The notes beneath the pieces were generated by a model, which saw only the letters and a program-made list of their open reading frames with translations, was not told the DNA's origin and ran no database searches. Both the position numbers and the translations under genes were made by a program. 64,000 bases of DNA from Poriferisodalis sp965214215 (GTDB taxonomy: Bacteria; Actinomycetota; Acidimicrobiia; Acidimicrobiales; Poriferisodalaceae), in assembly GCF_965214215.1 (NCBI RefSeq), contig NZ_CBDCBD010000003.1, positions 2,604,001-2,668,000 of the forward strand. The letters run 5' to 3'. Shown here piece by piece: positions 39,645 through 47,191 of this stretch; within the stretch, counting starts at the first letter, position 1, and each line of letters opens with the position of its first letter.

Positions 39645-40373
39645 GTGCCCTCGCAGCCATTGCCGTCACTGCGTACGCCCCCGATTGCATTCGCGCACCG
39701 CGGCGGGCGGGCTCATGGCCCAGACAATGCCCTCGCTACGTTCTCCGCGGCTCTGGACATGGGGGCGACCGGCCTCGAGACCGACGTCTGGCTCAGCCGC
39801 GACGGTCATCCCATGCTCGACCACGACGGCGTCGTGTGGCACCGCGGCGTTCGCCGCCCGTTCAGCTCGTTTGCGCGCGAGCGTATTGGCACAGCAGTCC
39901 CCACGTTGGCGGAGATGTATGAGGCGTGCGGCACCGACTTCGAGCTGTCCGTCGACCTGAAGGACCCCGCTGCTGCCGACGCCGTCATCGAGGTCGCCCG
40001 CGCCGCCGGCGCAGAAGACCGTCTCTGGTTGTGCCATGGAGACTGGGACCTGCTCGTCGACGTGCGCGGCCGTACCACTGCACACATCGTCGACTCCACC
40101 CGGGTCCGCCGCATGAAGGAAGGCCCCGAGCGCCGGGCCGCTGCGATGGCCGACAGTGGCATCGACGCGATCAACCTGCCCGCCAAGGACTGGACGGGCG
40201 GCCTCGCAGCTCTCTTCCATCGGTTCGAGCGCTTCTGTTTCGGGTGGGACGTCCAGCACACACGGTTGGCGTCGGGGCTGCGCAACATGGGGCTCGACGG
40301 CCTCTATGGCGATCACGTCGACCGCCTGCTCGCCGGCATCGCACCATCAGATGCCCGGGCCCAGTCGTGCTGA
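39645..40373 (+). CDS. Glycerophosphodiester phosphodiesterase
   Basis: A 242-residue GDPD-family TIM barrel. IAFAHRGGRAHGPDNALATF gives the first catalytic His and the E/N-T loop, then GLETDVWLSRDGHPMLDHDG gives Glu and Asp metal ligands and the second His. Later blocks are VPTLAEMYEA and LSVDLKD, then GLYGDHVDRL at the end. It splits glycerophosphodiesters such as glycerophosphocholine into glycerol-3-phosphate and alcohol with a metal ion. GTG 39645 is chosen because it starts just before the first strand and has AGAGG directly upstream; the open frame to 39423 shadows the small membrane gene. It ends 18 bp from the convergent lepB. Confidence 0.85.
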   Translation: MPSQPLPSLRTPPIAFAHRGGRAHGPDNALATFSAALDMGATGLETDVWLSRDGHPMLDHDGVVWHRGVRRPFSSFARERIGTAVPTLAEMYEACGTDFELSVDLKDPAAADAVIEVARAAGAEDRLWLCHGDWDLLVDVRGRTTAHIVDSTRVRRMKEGPERRAAAMADSGIDAINLPAKDWTGGLAALFHRFERFCFGWDVQHTRLASGLRNMGLDGLYGDHVDRLLAGIAPSDARAQSC

Positions 40374-40391
40374 ACCAGTGCCGTTGGAGAA

Positions 40392-41090
40392 CTACAAGCC
40401 GCCAAGCCGGTTGGGCGGCCAGAAACGCACGAACGCTCGACCGACAATCTCGCCCTCAGCGACTGGCCCGAAGACGCGACTGTCCTGGCTGGAGCCGCGA
40501 TTGTCTCCCATGACGAACACGTAGCCCGCAGGCACCCCGAGCGGACCAAAGTCGCGGGTGTACACGTTGGGCGGCAGGTAGTCCTCGGTTACCGGCAGGT
40601 CGTCGACGACGAGCCGCCCGTTCTCTGCCCCGACCGTCTGCCCGCCGACCGCCACCACTCGCTTGATGAGTTCGGCGGTTTCGGAGGGCTGCATCGATTC
40701 TGGGGTCCGGAACACGACGACATCGCCGGGATCGGGGTCGCCGATGCGGTAGCTGAGCTTGGAAACCAGCAGGCGGTCGCCGATCGCGAGCACCGGCTCC
40801 ATCGATTCGGACGGAATGAAGAACGCGGCGATGAGAAACGTCCGCATCAGCAGAGCGAGCACCACCGCCGTCGCCAGCACCCACCCCCACGAGAGCAGGT
40901 TGCGCGAGCGCTGGCTCATGGCCCGCCGCACGCGCGGTGGCCGGTGCGGCCGCGGATGTCTGCCCCGTACTCCGGGTGCGCCCCTCACCCCGCCGTCGAG
41001 GTCGGCAGCGCCGGGTTCATCCCGTTGGACTGCGGGTGCATCCCGATCTTCGGCGTCAGCCTCGCCGTCAGCCTCGTCGGGAAAGTTCAT
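40392..41090 (-). CDS. lepB: Signal peptidase I
   Basis: A 232-residue type I signal peptidase. A long acidic N-terminus (EADGEADAEDRDAP) precedes a Ser/Arg-rich stretch and one transmembrane helix (residues ~65-90). The catalytic Ser is S96 in FIPSESMEP and the general-base Lys K143 in ELIKRVVAVGG; box E is GDNRGSSQDSRVFGPV. It removes signal peptides from Sec and Tat substrates on the outer face of the membrane. The ATG overlaps the DUF3866 stop by 4 bp. The protein lies in the pafA-tat stretch, which fits a general export context. Confidence 0.95.
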   Translation of the reverse strand: MNFPDEADGEADAEDRDAPAVQRDEPGAADLDGGVRGAPGVRGRHPRPHRPPRVRRAMSQRSRNLLSWGWVLATAVVLALLMRTFLIAAFFIPSESMEPVLAIGDRLLVSKLSYRIGDPDPGDVVVFRTPESMQPSETAELIKRVVAVGGQTVGAENGRLVVDDLPVTEDYLPPNVYTRDFGPLGVPAGYVFVMGDNRGSSQDSRVFGPVAEGEIVGRAFVRFWPPNRLGGL

Positions 41091-42136
41091 GGTGCCTCCG
41101 ACAGCCACGCCGCCGCCGCACCGAGCCAGTCGCAGGTGTCGCGGTCACCCGCCAGCGGGCGTCCCATCGATGTGATCTGCAGGTCCATCCCAGCGAGCGC
41201 CTCGGCCACCGCCGCCGGCCCTGACCAGACCGCTCGCTCGCCCAGGGAGGTGATCCATTCGGCGTCGTCAGGCGTTGCAGCCACGCCGGCCGGCACCGGC
41301 ACCACCGTGCGCCGCGGAGACAGTGCCGCAACGGTTCGGGTGTGGTGACTGACGCCCCGGTGACGTTCCCGCTCGTCGGCCGATGATGCCCGCACCGCCA
41401 GCGCCGTCGCCGCACCGAGCCGGTCTAGCACTGCTGCGTAGCCGGCCAGGTCCAGCGCCGAGAAGCCCAGCGGACTGGCGGTGCCGAGGTGCCCAGGCCC
41501 GGGTGCGATCACCACACGTTCGATCTGCCGCTGCGCCAGCGCTGCAACTCCCGAGGCAACCGTGACCGCCTCGATGGGCGCGCCGAAGGCCTGCCCAGCA
41601 CTCACGGCCGTCGCGATCACGCCTCGTTCGAGGCACGCCGCGGCCAGATCGCTCAGCACGAACGGCAGTGCTCCGCCGTCGGTCATGACATAGCCCGGCG
41701 CGCTGGCTGTGGCATCACAGACCGCGGCAGCCAGCGCCAGCGCATGGCTGTGCAGCACGCACAGCACGACCCTTGTGCCCGCCAGCGAGGGCAGCTCCAA
41801 CGCCGCGGCCCCGTCAGATGCGGCTTCCTCAGATGCAGCTTCCTCGTACGCATCAACGGGCAGCTGCTCGGCGAGGTATCGGGCCTTCATTACTCGGCCC
41901 ACGCCACCGGCGCCCTCATAGGGAGCACTGAGATTCGTGTGCACGACATGGGCGCCGCCGGTGCCGAGGCCCAGGTCGATGGCGGAGGTGTTCACGAGCA
42001 GTTCGTCACCGACCGCAACCGGGCCGCAGAAATCCGTCAGCGCGTACGCCTCACTCCCGTCGGCGAGCTTCATCCGCTGCAGTCCAGGCCTGACGTCACG
42101 CACTTCAGCGGCCCCAAAGCGCGCGAAGCGCGGCAT
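41087..42136 (-). CDS. DUF3866 family protein
   Basis: A 349-residue actinobacteria-type protein matching DUF3866 by its blocks: LVNTSAIDLGLGTGGAHVVH near the N-terminus, VVLCVLHSHALALAAAVCDA, PGYVMTDGGALPFVLSDLAA, and PGPGHLGTASPLGFSALDLA, then RHRGVSHHTRT. These Gly-rich turns suggest a nucleotide- or cofactor-binding fold; no function is established to my knowledge. It lies 9 bp after a possible 49-codon ORF coupled to pafA and overlaps lepB by 4 bp, so it is probably co-transcribed with the pupylation genes. Confidence 0.85.
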   Translation of the reverse strand: MPRFARFGAAEVRDVRPGLQRMKLADGSEAYALTDFCGPVAVGDELLVNTSAIDLGLGTGGAHVVHTNLSAPYEGAGGVGRVMKARYLAEQLPVDAYEEAASEEAASDGAAALELPSLAGTRVVLCVLHSHALALAAAVCDATASAPGYVMTDGGALPFVLSDLAAACLERGVIATAVSAGQAFGAPIEAVTVASGVAALAQRQIERVVIAPGPGHLGTASPLGFSALDLAGYAAVLDRLGAATALAVRASSADERERHRGVSHHTRTVAALSPRRTVVPVPAGVAATPDDAEWITSLGERAVWSGPAAVAEALAGMDLQITSMGRPLAGDRDTCDWLGAAAAWLSEAP

Positions 42137-42145
42137 CTGGCGCCT

Positions 42146-42295
42146 TCAGCCGGCTGGGTGTCGGCGCCGGACGGCGCTCCGCAGCGGAATCCGGCGGATC
42201 ACATTGCGTGTCACCTCAGCCAGCGACGGCTGGCTGAGCGGCGATTCGCTCTGCAGCGGAATCCGGAGAGTCACATTGCGTGTCACCGCACCCAT
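42146..42295 (-). CDS. Candidate 49-residue ORF coupled to pafA
   Basis: A 49-residue frame whose ATG overlaps the pafA stop (TGATG) and whose stop is 9 bp before the DUF3866 ATG, the arrangement of a real small gene. The peptide is built of a duplicated block: VTRNVTLRIPLQS and, 24 residues later, VTRNVIRRIPLRS, with LSQPSLAE between. No known family. The DNA inside also contains a strong hairpin and two direct repeats, so the alternative reading is a non-coding repeat element that happens to be open. Confidence 0.4.
   Translation of the reverse strand: MGAVTRNVTLRIPLQSESPLSQPSLAEVTRNVIRRIPLRSAVRRRHPAG
42181..42286. repeat. Two ~34-bp direct repeats flanking a perfect 10-bp hairpin
   Basis: Copies at about 42181-42214 and 42252-42285, sharing GCAGCGGAATCCGG then TCACATTGCGTGTCAC, spaced 72 bp. 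Between them CTCAGCCAGC and GCTGGCTGAG pair around a four-base loop (42215-42238). It lies inside the candidate small ORF between pafA and DUF3866 and could be a terminator, attenuator or mobile repeat. Confidence 0.75.
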
Positions 42296-43653
42296 CACAG
42301 CGATTCGATCAGCTTGTCGACCCGCTCGTCGTGGGACCGGAACGGGTCTTTGCACAGCACCGTTCGCTGCGCCTGGTCGTTGAGCTTCAGGTGTACCCAG
42401 TCGACGGTGTAGTCGCGGCGCCGTGCCTTGGCTTCACGAACGAACGCCCCGCGCAGCCGAGCCCTCGTCGTCTGCGGCGCTTGCTCGATCGCCCGGCTGA
42501 CGTCAGCCTCATCGAGCACCCGCTCCACGTGACCGGCACGTTGCATCAGGTAGAAGACGCCCCGTGTCGAGTGAACGTGGTGGTACTGCAGGTCGAGCAA
42601 CGCGATGTGGGGGTCATCGAAGCCCGTCTCATGGCGGTCGGCGTAGCCCGTGAGCAGCTTGTGCTTGATGACCCAGTCCACCTCCCGGTCCAGCTTCAGC
42701 GGATCGTCGTTGATCGCTGTCATGGCGTGTTCCCACATGCCCAGCGCACGCGACTCCTCGGGGGTGAGGTCATTGGTCTCGGCGAAGCGCAGAGCCCGTT
42801 CGAGGTATTCAGACTGGATGTCCGCAGCGCTGACCTCGCGTCCGTTCGCGAGTCGCACCTTGCGACGGCAGCTGATGTCGTGGCTGATTTCGCGGATCGC
42901 ACGGATCGGATTTTCCAGCGTCATGTCGCGCAGCACCACTGTTGGGTCTTCGAGCATGCGCAGCATCAGTGCGGCCGCGCCAATCTTGAGGAACGACGTG
43001 TACTCGCTCATATTCGAATCGCCGACGATGACGTGCAGGCGGCGAAATCGCTCGGCGTCGGCGTGGGGTTCGTCACGGGTGTTGATGATCGGGCGGCTGC
43101 GGGTGGTTGCGCTCGACACGCTTTCCCAGATGTGCTCGGCCCGTTGGGTGATGCAGTAGCGGGCGCCTTTGGCGGTGTTGAGCACCTTGCCCGCCCCGGC
43201 GTAGATCTGGCGCGTGACCAGAAACGGAATCAGCACTTCGGCGTAGTTCGAGAAATCGTCGGCGCGGCTGGTCAGGTAGTTCTCGTGGCAGCCATAGCTG
43301 TTGCCGGCTGAGTCGGTGTTGTTCTTGAACAGGAAGATCGTGCCGTTGAAGGCTTCTTCGGCCAACCGCTCCGTCGCGCTTGCGACGAGCTGCTCGAGGA
43401 TCCGCTCGCCTGCACGGTCGTGGCACACCACGTCGTAGACCGAATCGCACTCAGGAGTGGCGTACTCGGGATGGCTGCCGACGTCGAGATACAAGCGGGC
43501 GCCATTGGCCAGAAACACGTTGCTCGACCGGCCCCACGAGACCACCCGGCGGAACAGGTAGCGCGCCACCTCGTCGGGGCTCAGCCGTCGTTGCCCTCGC
43601 AGCGTGCAGGTGACCCCGTATTCGTTCTCAAGACCCATGATGCGCCGCTGCAC
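42295..43653 (-). CDS. pafA: Pup--protein ligase PafA
   Basis: A 452-residue carboxylate-amine ligase, the same length as the mycobacterial enzyme when started at GTG 43653 (VQRRIMGLENEYG). Motifs: RRIMGLENEYGVTC at the N-terminus, YLDVGSHPEYATPE with the active-site Asp, FLFKNNTDSAGNSYGCHENY, RPIINTRDEPHAD and RLHVIVGDSNMSEYTSFLK. It activates the C-terminal Glu of Pup with ATP and joins it to substrate lysines. It lies downstream of prcA, separated by 158 bp containing a long inverted repeat. The common pafB/pafC regulators are not downstream; DUF3866 takes that place. Confidence 0.95.
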   Translation of the reverse strand: MQRRIMGLENEYGVTCTLRGQRRLSPDEVARYLFRRVVSWGRSSNVFLANGARLYLDVGSHPEYATPECDSVYDVVCHDRAGERILEQLVASATERLAEEAFNGTIFLFKNNTDSAGNSYGCHENYLTSRADDFSNYAEVLIPFLVTRQIYAGAGKVLNTAKGARYCITQRAEHIWESVSSATTRSRPIINTRDEPHADAERFRRLHVIVGDSNMSEYTSFLKIGAAALMLRMLEDPTVVLRDMTLENPIRAIREISHDISCRRKVRLANGREVSAADIQSEYLERALRFAETNDLTPEESRALGMWEHAMTAINDDPLKLDREVDWVIKHKLLTGYADRHETGFDDPHIALLDLQYHHVHSTRGVFYLMQRAGHVERVLDEADVSRAIEQAPQTTRARLRGAFVREAKARRRDYTVDWVHLKLNDQAQRTVLCKDPFRSHDERVDKLIESL

Positions 43654-43710
43654 GGCGCTCACCGTACTTCGCCCCCAAGGGCTCGAACGGGTCGGCACAG
43701 ATGCCATAGC

Positions 43711-43785
43711 GTTGGAGGCGGCAGGGGACTCTGCGACGTTGCGACCTGCTGGATCGCGGGAGCAGGGGGTTCTGCCGCCTCCAAC
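43711..43785. repeat. Long inverted repeat between prcA and pafA
   Basis: GTTGGAGGCGGCAG at 43711-43724 is an exact inverse of CTGCCGCCTCCAAC at 43772-43785, leaving 47 bases between. Inside, CCTGCT and AGCAGG can pair further. No T-run follows, so an intrinsic terminator is uncertain; an attenuator or processing hairpin lowering pafA expression relative to the proteasome genes fits its place. Confidence 0.7.
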
Positions 43786-43811
43786 TCGGACGCACCTACC
43801 CGCGCTGCTCG

Positions 43812-44552
43812 CTAAGAATCTGCCTGATCAGCGCTGTCGTCGGGTTCTTCAGCGTCGTCGCCGAGTGCAGCTTCCACCTCGGCGTCGTCGAGGCGCCGGA
43901 AGCACCGGCGGCGGTGCGTCGCGTCGGGAACGATCGACTCAAGCAAGGCCACCTCGAGATCTGGTGCAGTGATCTCGCGTTCGGGCCCGGCCAGCGCTGC
44001 GCAGGCCAGGCGGATGGCCGCTGCGGCACTGAATTCGGGGTCGTAACCCTCGGCAACGCGCTCGCGCACCGCGTCGGCATCACCGCCGATGCAGCAGAAC
44101 GCCTCCTCATCCATGACGGTCCCGTCGTACTGGATTCGGTAGAGCTGGTTTGCCTCGTCGCCGCTGCCTACCTCGACGACCACGATCTCGACCTCGAGCG
44201 GCTTGAGTTCGTGGGTGAAGAACTGCCCGAGCATCTGCGCGTATTGGTTGGCGAGGCTGCGGGCTTCGACGTCTGAACGCGAGTACTGGTAGCCCTTCAG
44301 CTCGGCGTGACGCACGCCGGCAATGCGCAGCTGGTCGAACTCGATGTAGCGGCCGACGCCACCGAACGCGATCCGGTCGTAGATCTCGGACACTTTGCGC
44401 AGGGTCGCGCTGGCGTTCTCGGCCACGAGCGCAATGCCGTCGCTGTATTCCAGTGTCACCAGCGAGCGGCCCCGGGCGATGCCCTTGCGTGCGTAGTCCG
44501 CTCGGTCCTGCATGAGCTGTTCAGGGCTGACGTACATCCCGGGCATGCTCAT
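43812..44552 (-). CDS. prcA: Proteasome subunit alpha
   Basis: A 246-residue alpha subunit. The N-terminus MSMPGMYVSPEQLMQDRADYA includes the gating tail and helix H0 region. GIALVAENASATLRKVSEIYDRIAFG, DQLRIAGVRHAELKGYQYSR and the catalytically silent core (no N-terminal Thr) follow. The C-terminal tail is acidic (LGDDAEEPDDSADQADS). Two rings of seven flank the beta rings and dock the Mpa ATPase. ATG 44552 overlaps the prcB stop by 4 bp. The longer frame to 44756 shadows prcB. Confidence 0.95.
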   Translation of the reverse strand: MSMPGMYVSPEQLMQDRADYARKGIARGRSLVTLEYSDGIALVAENASATLRKVSEIYDRIAFGGVGRYIEFDQLRIAGVRHAELKGYQYSRSDVEARSLANQYAQMLGQFFTHELKPLEVEIVVVEVGSGDEANQLYRIQYDGTVMDEEAFCCIGGDADAVRERVAEGYDPEFSAAAAIRLACAALAGPEREITAPDLEVALLESIVPDATHRRRCFRRLDDAEVEAALGDDAEEPDDSADQADS

Positions 44553-45403
44553 CGCGACACCTCGCCTGGATTGGCGGTCGATCCTCCGCCGCTCCCGCTG
44601 CCGGCAAGATTGGCCTGCAGAGCCGCAAAGACGGCGCCCGATTCCGCATCGCTGAGCTGACGGAAGCCGTCCTCGTCGATTGCGGCGAGCACCGGATAGA
44701 TGCCCCTCACCGGATCGGGTCCGCCAGTCGCACTGTCCTCGTCTGCTGCGTGCCACAGCGCCTGCACGCTGAGCGCCAGGGCGTCCGGTTCGCTCAGGTC
44801 GTCCTCGAATCCGAGCTTGAGGACCGTTCCCGCGTGCAAGCTGCCAGAGCCGGCCGTGGCGAAGTCCTGCTCCTCGTAGCGACCCCCGGTCACGTCGTAT
44901 TGGAAGAGCCTGCCTCTCCCGTCGCCAGGGTCGTATCCGGCGAATATCGGCACCACCGGAAGGCCGCGCATCGCCTGGGGCAAGTGCGCCCTGAGCATCT
45001 CGGCGAGCTGATTCGCCTTGCCCTCCAAGCTCAGGGGCTTGCCTTCGATCTTCTCGTAGTACTCGAGCTGCAGCTGGAAGAGGCGAACCATCTGCACCGC
45101 CGGGCCCGCCGCCCCGGCAATGGCAACTGCCGAGAACGAATCGGCCGGAAATACCTTGCGCATGTCGCGGTGGCTGATGAGATGCCCGCTGGTGGCGCGC
45201 CGATCCCCTGCGACGACCACGCCGCCGGCACTGCGCACGGCGAGCACGGTCGTGGCGTGGGAACCCTCGACGGCACCGAAGCCGCTCTCAGACGCTGCGA
45301 GGGGGGCGAACCCCGCAAACGGTTCGCTCCCGGTGCGGCGCAGCAGTTCGAGAAAACTCGCTCCGGGATCATCTCCCGGGGCGAAGAACGGCATGGGATT
45401 CAC
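44549..45403 (-). CDS. prcB: Proteasome subunit beta
   Basis: A 284-residue beta precursor starting at GTG 45403. A ~50-residue propeptide precedes the processing point in EGSHATTVLAVRSAGG, so T51 is the likely N-terminal nucleophile. Core motifs are GVVVAGDRRATSGHLISHRD, KVFPADSFSAVAIAG and GSGSLHAGTVLK. The Ser/Gly-rich C-terminus (GSGSGGGSTANPGEVSR) is unstructured. It hydrolyses peptides inside the 20S core. Overlaps pup upstream and prcA downstream by 4 bp, so the three form one translational unit. Confidence 0.95.
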   Translation of the reverse strand: MNPMPFFAPGDDPGASFLELLRRTGSEPFAGFAPLAASESGFGAVEGSHATTVLAVRSAGGVVVAGDRRATSGHLISHRDMRKVFPADSFSAVAIAGAAGPAVQMVRLFQLQLEYYEKIEGKPLSLEGKANQLAEMLRAHLPQAMRGLPVVPIFAGYDPGDGRGRLFQYDVTGGRYEEQDFATAGSGSLHAGTVLKLGFEDDLSEPDALALSVQALWHAADEDSATGGPDPVRGIYPVLAAIDEDGFRQLSDAESGAVFAALQANLAGSGSGGGSTANPGEVSR

Positions 45404-45591
45404 TCGCCGCCCTTCTGGACGTAATTCTTCACGAATTCCTCGGCGTTGGTCTCGAGCACATCGTCAATCTCGTCGAGCAGGTCGTCGAGTTCGGCCTTCA
45501 GCTCGGTCGCCCCCCCCGACGCCGTGTCGGGATGTGCGGTCTCGGTGGTCTCCCTGGGAGCCGACCGTCGTACCTGCTCGCGTTCTGCCAT
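45400..45591 (-). CDS. pup: Prokaryotic ubiquitin-like protein Pup (Glu C-terminus)
   Basis: A 63-residue acidic, largely disordered protein. The conserved helical region (ELKAELDDLLDEIDDVLETN) binds Mpa, and the C-terminus NAEEFVKNYVQKGGE carries the GG motif. It ends in Glu encoded by GAG, not Gln, so it should be ready for ligation without Dop deamidation. ATG at 45591; the frame upstream to 45714 is not supported. Lies 80 bp after dop and overlaps prcB by 4 bp. Confidence 0.95.
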   Translation of the reverse strand: MAEREQVRRSAPRETTETAHPDTASGGATELKAELDDLLDEIDDVLETNAEEFVKNYVQKGGE

Positions 45592-45671
45592 CTCGGGCCT
45601 CCTGCGGTCTCGATTGACTGAGTCTCGAATGCGTAAGCGTTCTGACTGCCGCCTGGGGACGAGGGGAGTTG

Positions 45672-47180
45672 CTAGTTGCCCAGCCGTCGCAGCAACTCGG
45701 CTGCGTCGCGGCATTCGTCCAACAAGTTACCCACGTGCGTCCGGGTTCCTCGCAGCGGTTCGAGCATCGGCACCCGGCGCAACGGATCCGTTCCGATGTC
45801 GAACACCATCGAGTCCCAGTTGGCGGCCACGATCTCCTCGCCGAACTTCTCGAGGCAGCGGCCCCGGAAATAGGCGCGCGTCGTCGGCGGCGGCGCCGAC
45901 ACGGCCTCGTCCACTTCGTCGTCGGTGGTGATGCGCTCGAGGCCCACGCGCCGCGCTAGCGACTTGGACGGACGAAGGTCGTGGTATTGCAGGTCGAGGG
46001 CGGCCAGCTTCGGATCGTCCCAGTCGAGGTCGTGCCGCCCGGCGAACCCCTCATACAGACGCAGCTTGGCAACCCAGTCCAGTTGCGTCGCAAGGCTCAT
46101 CGGATCCGATTCCAGCCCTGTGAGCACAGCTTCCCAGCGGTCAAGGATGTCGTTGCCGATGTCGTCGCCGCCGACTGGCTCCAATCCGTGGCGCTGCGCA
46201 TACTTGCGGGCGAGATCCAGGTATTCCCACTGGATCTCGATGGCACGCATGTGGCGGCCGTCGACCAGCTCGATGAGTCCCGATAAGGCGGTGTCGAAAC
46301 TCACTTGGCGCAGCGCCGCGACGGGTACGAGCGGGGTGAGCGGCTCGGACACGAAGTCGTCGTCGATCATGGCCAGCACGAGCGAGGTGGTGCCGAGCTT
46401 CAGGTAGGTCTGGACCTCGCTCATGTTGGCGTCGCCGATGATCACGTGCAGGCGCCGGTACTTGCGTGTGTCGGCGTGGGGTTCGTCTCGGGTGTTGACG
46501 ATGGGCCGCTTGAGCGTGGTCTCAAGGCCGACTTCCTCTTCGAAGAAATCGGCCCGCTGGCTTATCTGAAACGGCCGGTCTCCGAAGGGCGGCGGCGAGC
46601 GGTCGCCCATCGGTACTTCGGCGCCCAGCTTGCCAGCGCCGCAGAAAATCTGGCGGGTCACGAAGAACGGCAATATGTGCGTCACGATCCTGCCGAAGGG
46701 AACGTCACGGTCCAACAGATAATTCTCGTGGCAGCCGTAGCTGTTTCCCTTGCCGTCGCTGTTGTTCTTGTGAATCACCAACTCCTCGCCATCGGGCAGG
46801 AGATTGTTGGCGGCCTGCATGGAGCGGATCAAGATTTCTTCCGCTGCGCGGTCGTAGACGACGCATTGGCGTGCGTCGGAGCACTCCGGCGTCGACAGTT
46901 CAGGATGTGCGTGATCGACGTAGTAGCGGGCACCGTTGGCCAGCACGGCGTTCACCAGATGCGTCTCGATCTCAGGCGCGAGCGCATCGAACTCGTTGAA
47001 ACCTCGTGCGTCGATGCCCGGCTGCTCGTCCTCGAAGTCCCAGCTGACGCGCTGGCACAAGAACCCGTTGACGTAGGCGTTGATGATCATCGACGACGCC
47101 GCAACGGGATTGGAGTCGCCGTTGCAGCGATGGAGTATCCCGAACTCCGTCTCGATGCCAACGACCTTGTGAACCGCCAC
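45672..47180 (-). CDS. dop: Depupylase/deamidase of Pup (Dop)
   Basis: A 502-residue PafA-related enzyme. The N-terminus VHKVVGIETEFGILHRC, YYVDHAHPELSTPECSDARQ with the active Asp, VIHKNNSDGKGNSYGCHENY, RPIVNTRDEPHAD and RLHVIIGDANMSEVQTYLK give the family. The extra Dop loop is visible near residues 40-70 (WDFEDEQPGIDARGF). Dop removes Pup from substrates and deamidates Pup-Gln; with a Pup ending in Glu only depupylation is needed. GTG start at 47180, 11 bp after the mpa stop. Confidence 0.95.
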   Translation of the reverse strand: MAVHKVVGIETEFGILHRCNGDSNPVAASSMIINAYVNGFLCQRVSWDFEDEQPGIDARGFNEFDALAPEIETHLVNAVLANGARYYVDHAHPELSTPECSDARQCVVYDRAAEEILIRSMQAANNLLPDGEELVIHKNNSDGKGNSYGCHENYLLDRDVPFGRIVTHILPFFVTRQIFCGAGKLGAEVPMGDRSPPPFGDRPFQISQRADFFEEEVGLETTLKRPIVNTRDEPHADTRKYRRLHVIIGDANMSEVQTYLKLGTTSLVLAMIDDDFVSEPLTPLVPVAALRQVSFDTALSGLIELVDGRHMRAIEIQWEYLDLARKYAQRHGLEPVGGDDIGNDILDRWEAVLTGLESDPMSLATQLDWVAKLRLYEGFAGRHDLDWDDPKLAALDLQYHDLRPSKSLARRVGLERITTDDEVDEAVSAPPPTTRAYFRGRCLEKFGEEIVAANWDSMVFDIGTDPLRRVPMLEPLRGTRTHVGNLLDECRDAAELLRRLGN

Positions 47181-47191
47181 CGCCCGGGACT

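Noticed and set aside
43711..43785. Inverted repeat between prcA and pafA considered as a tRNA
   Set aside because: The outer stem is 14 bp rather than 7, there is no T-loop consensus and no anticodon arm of normal size.
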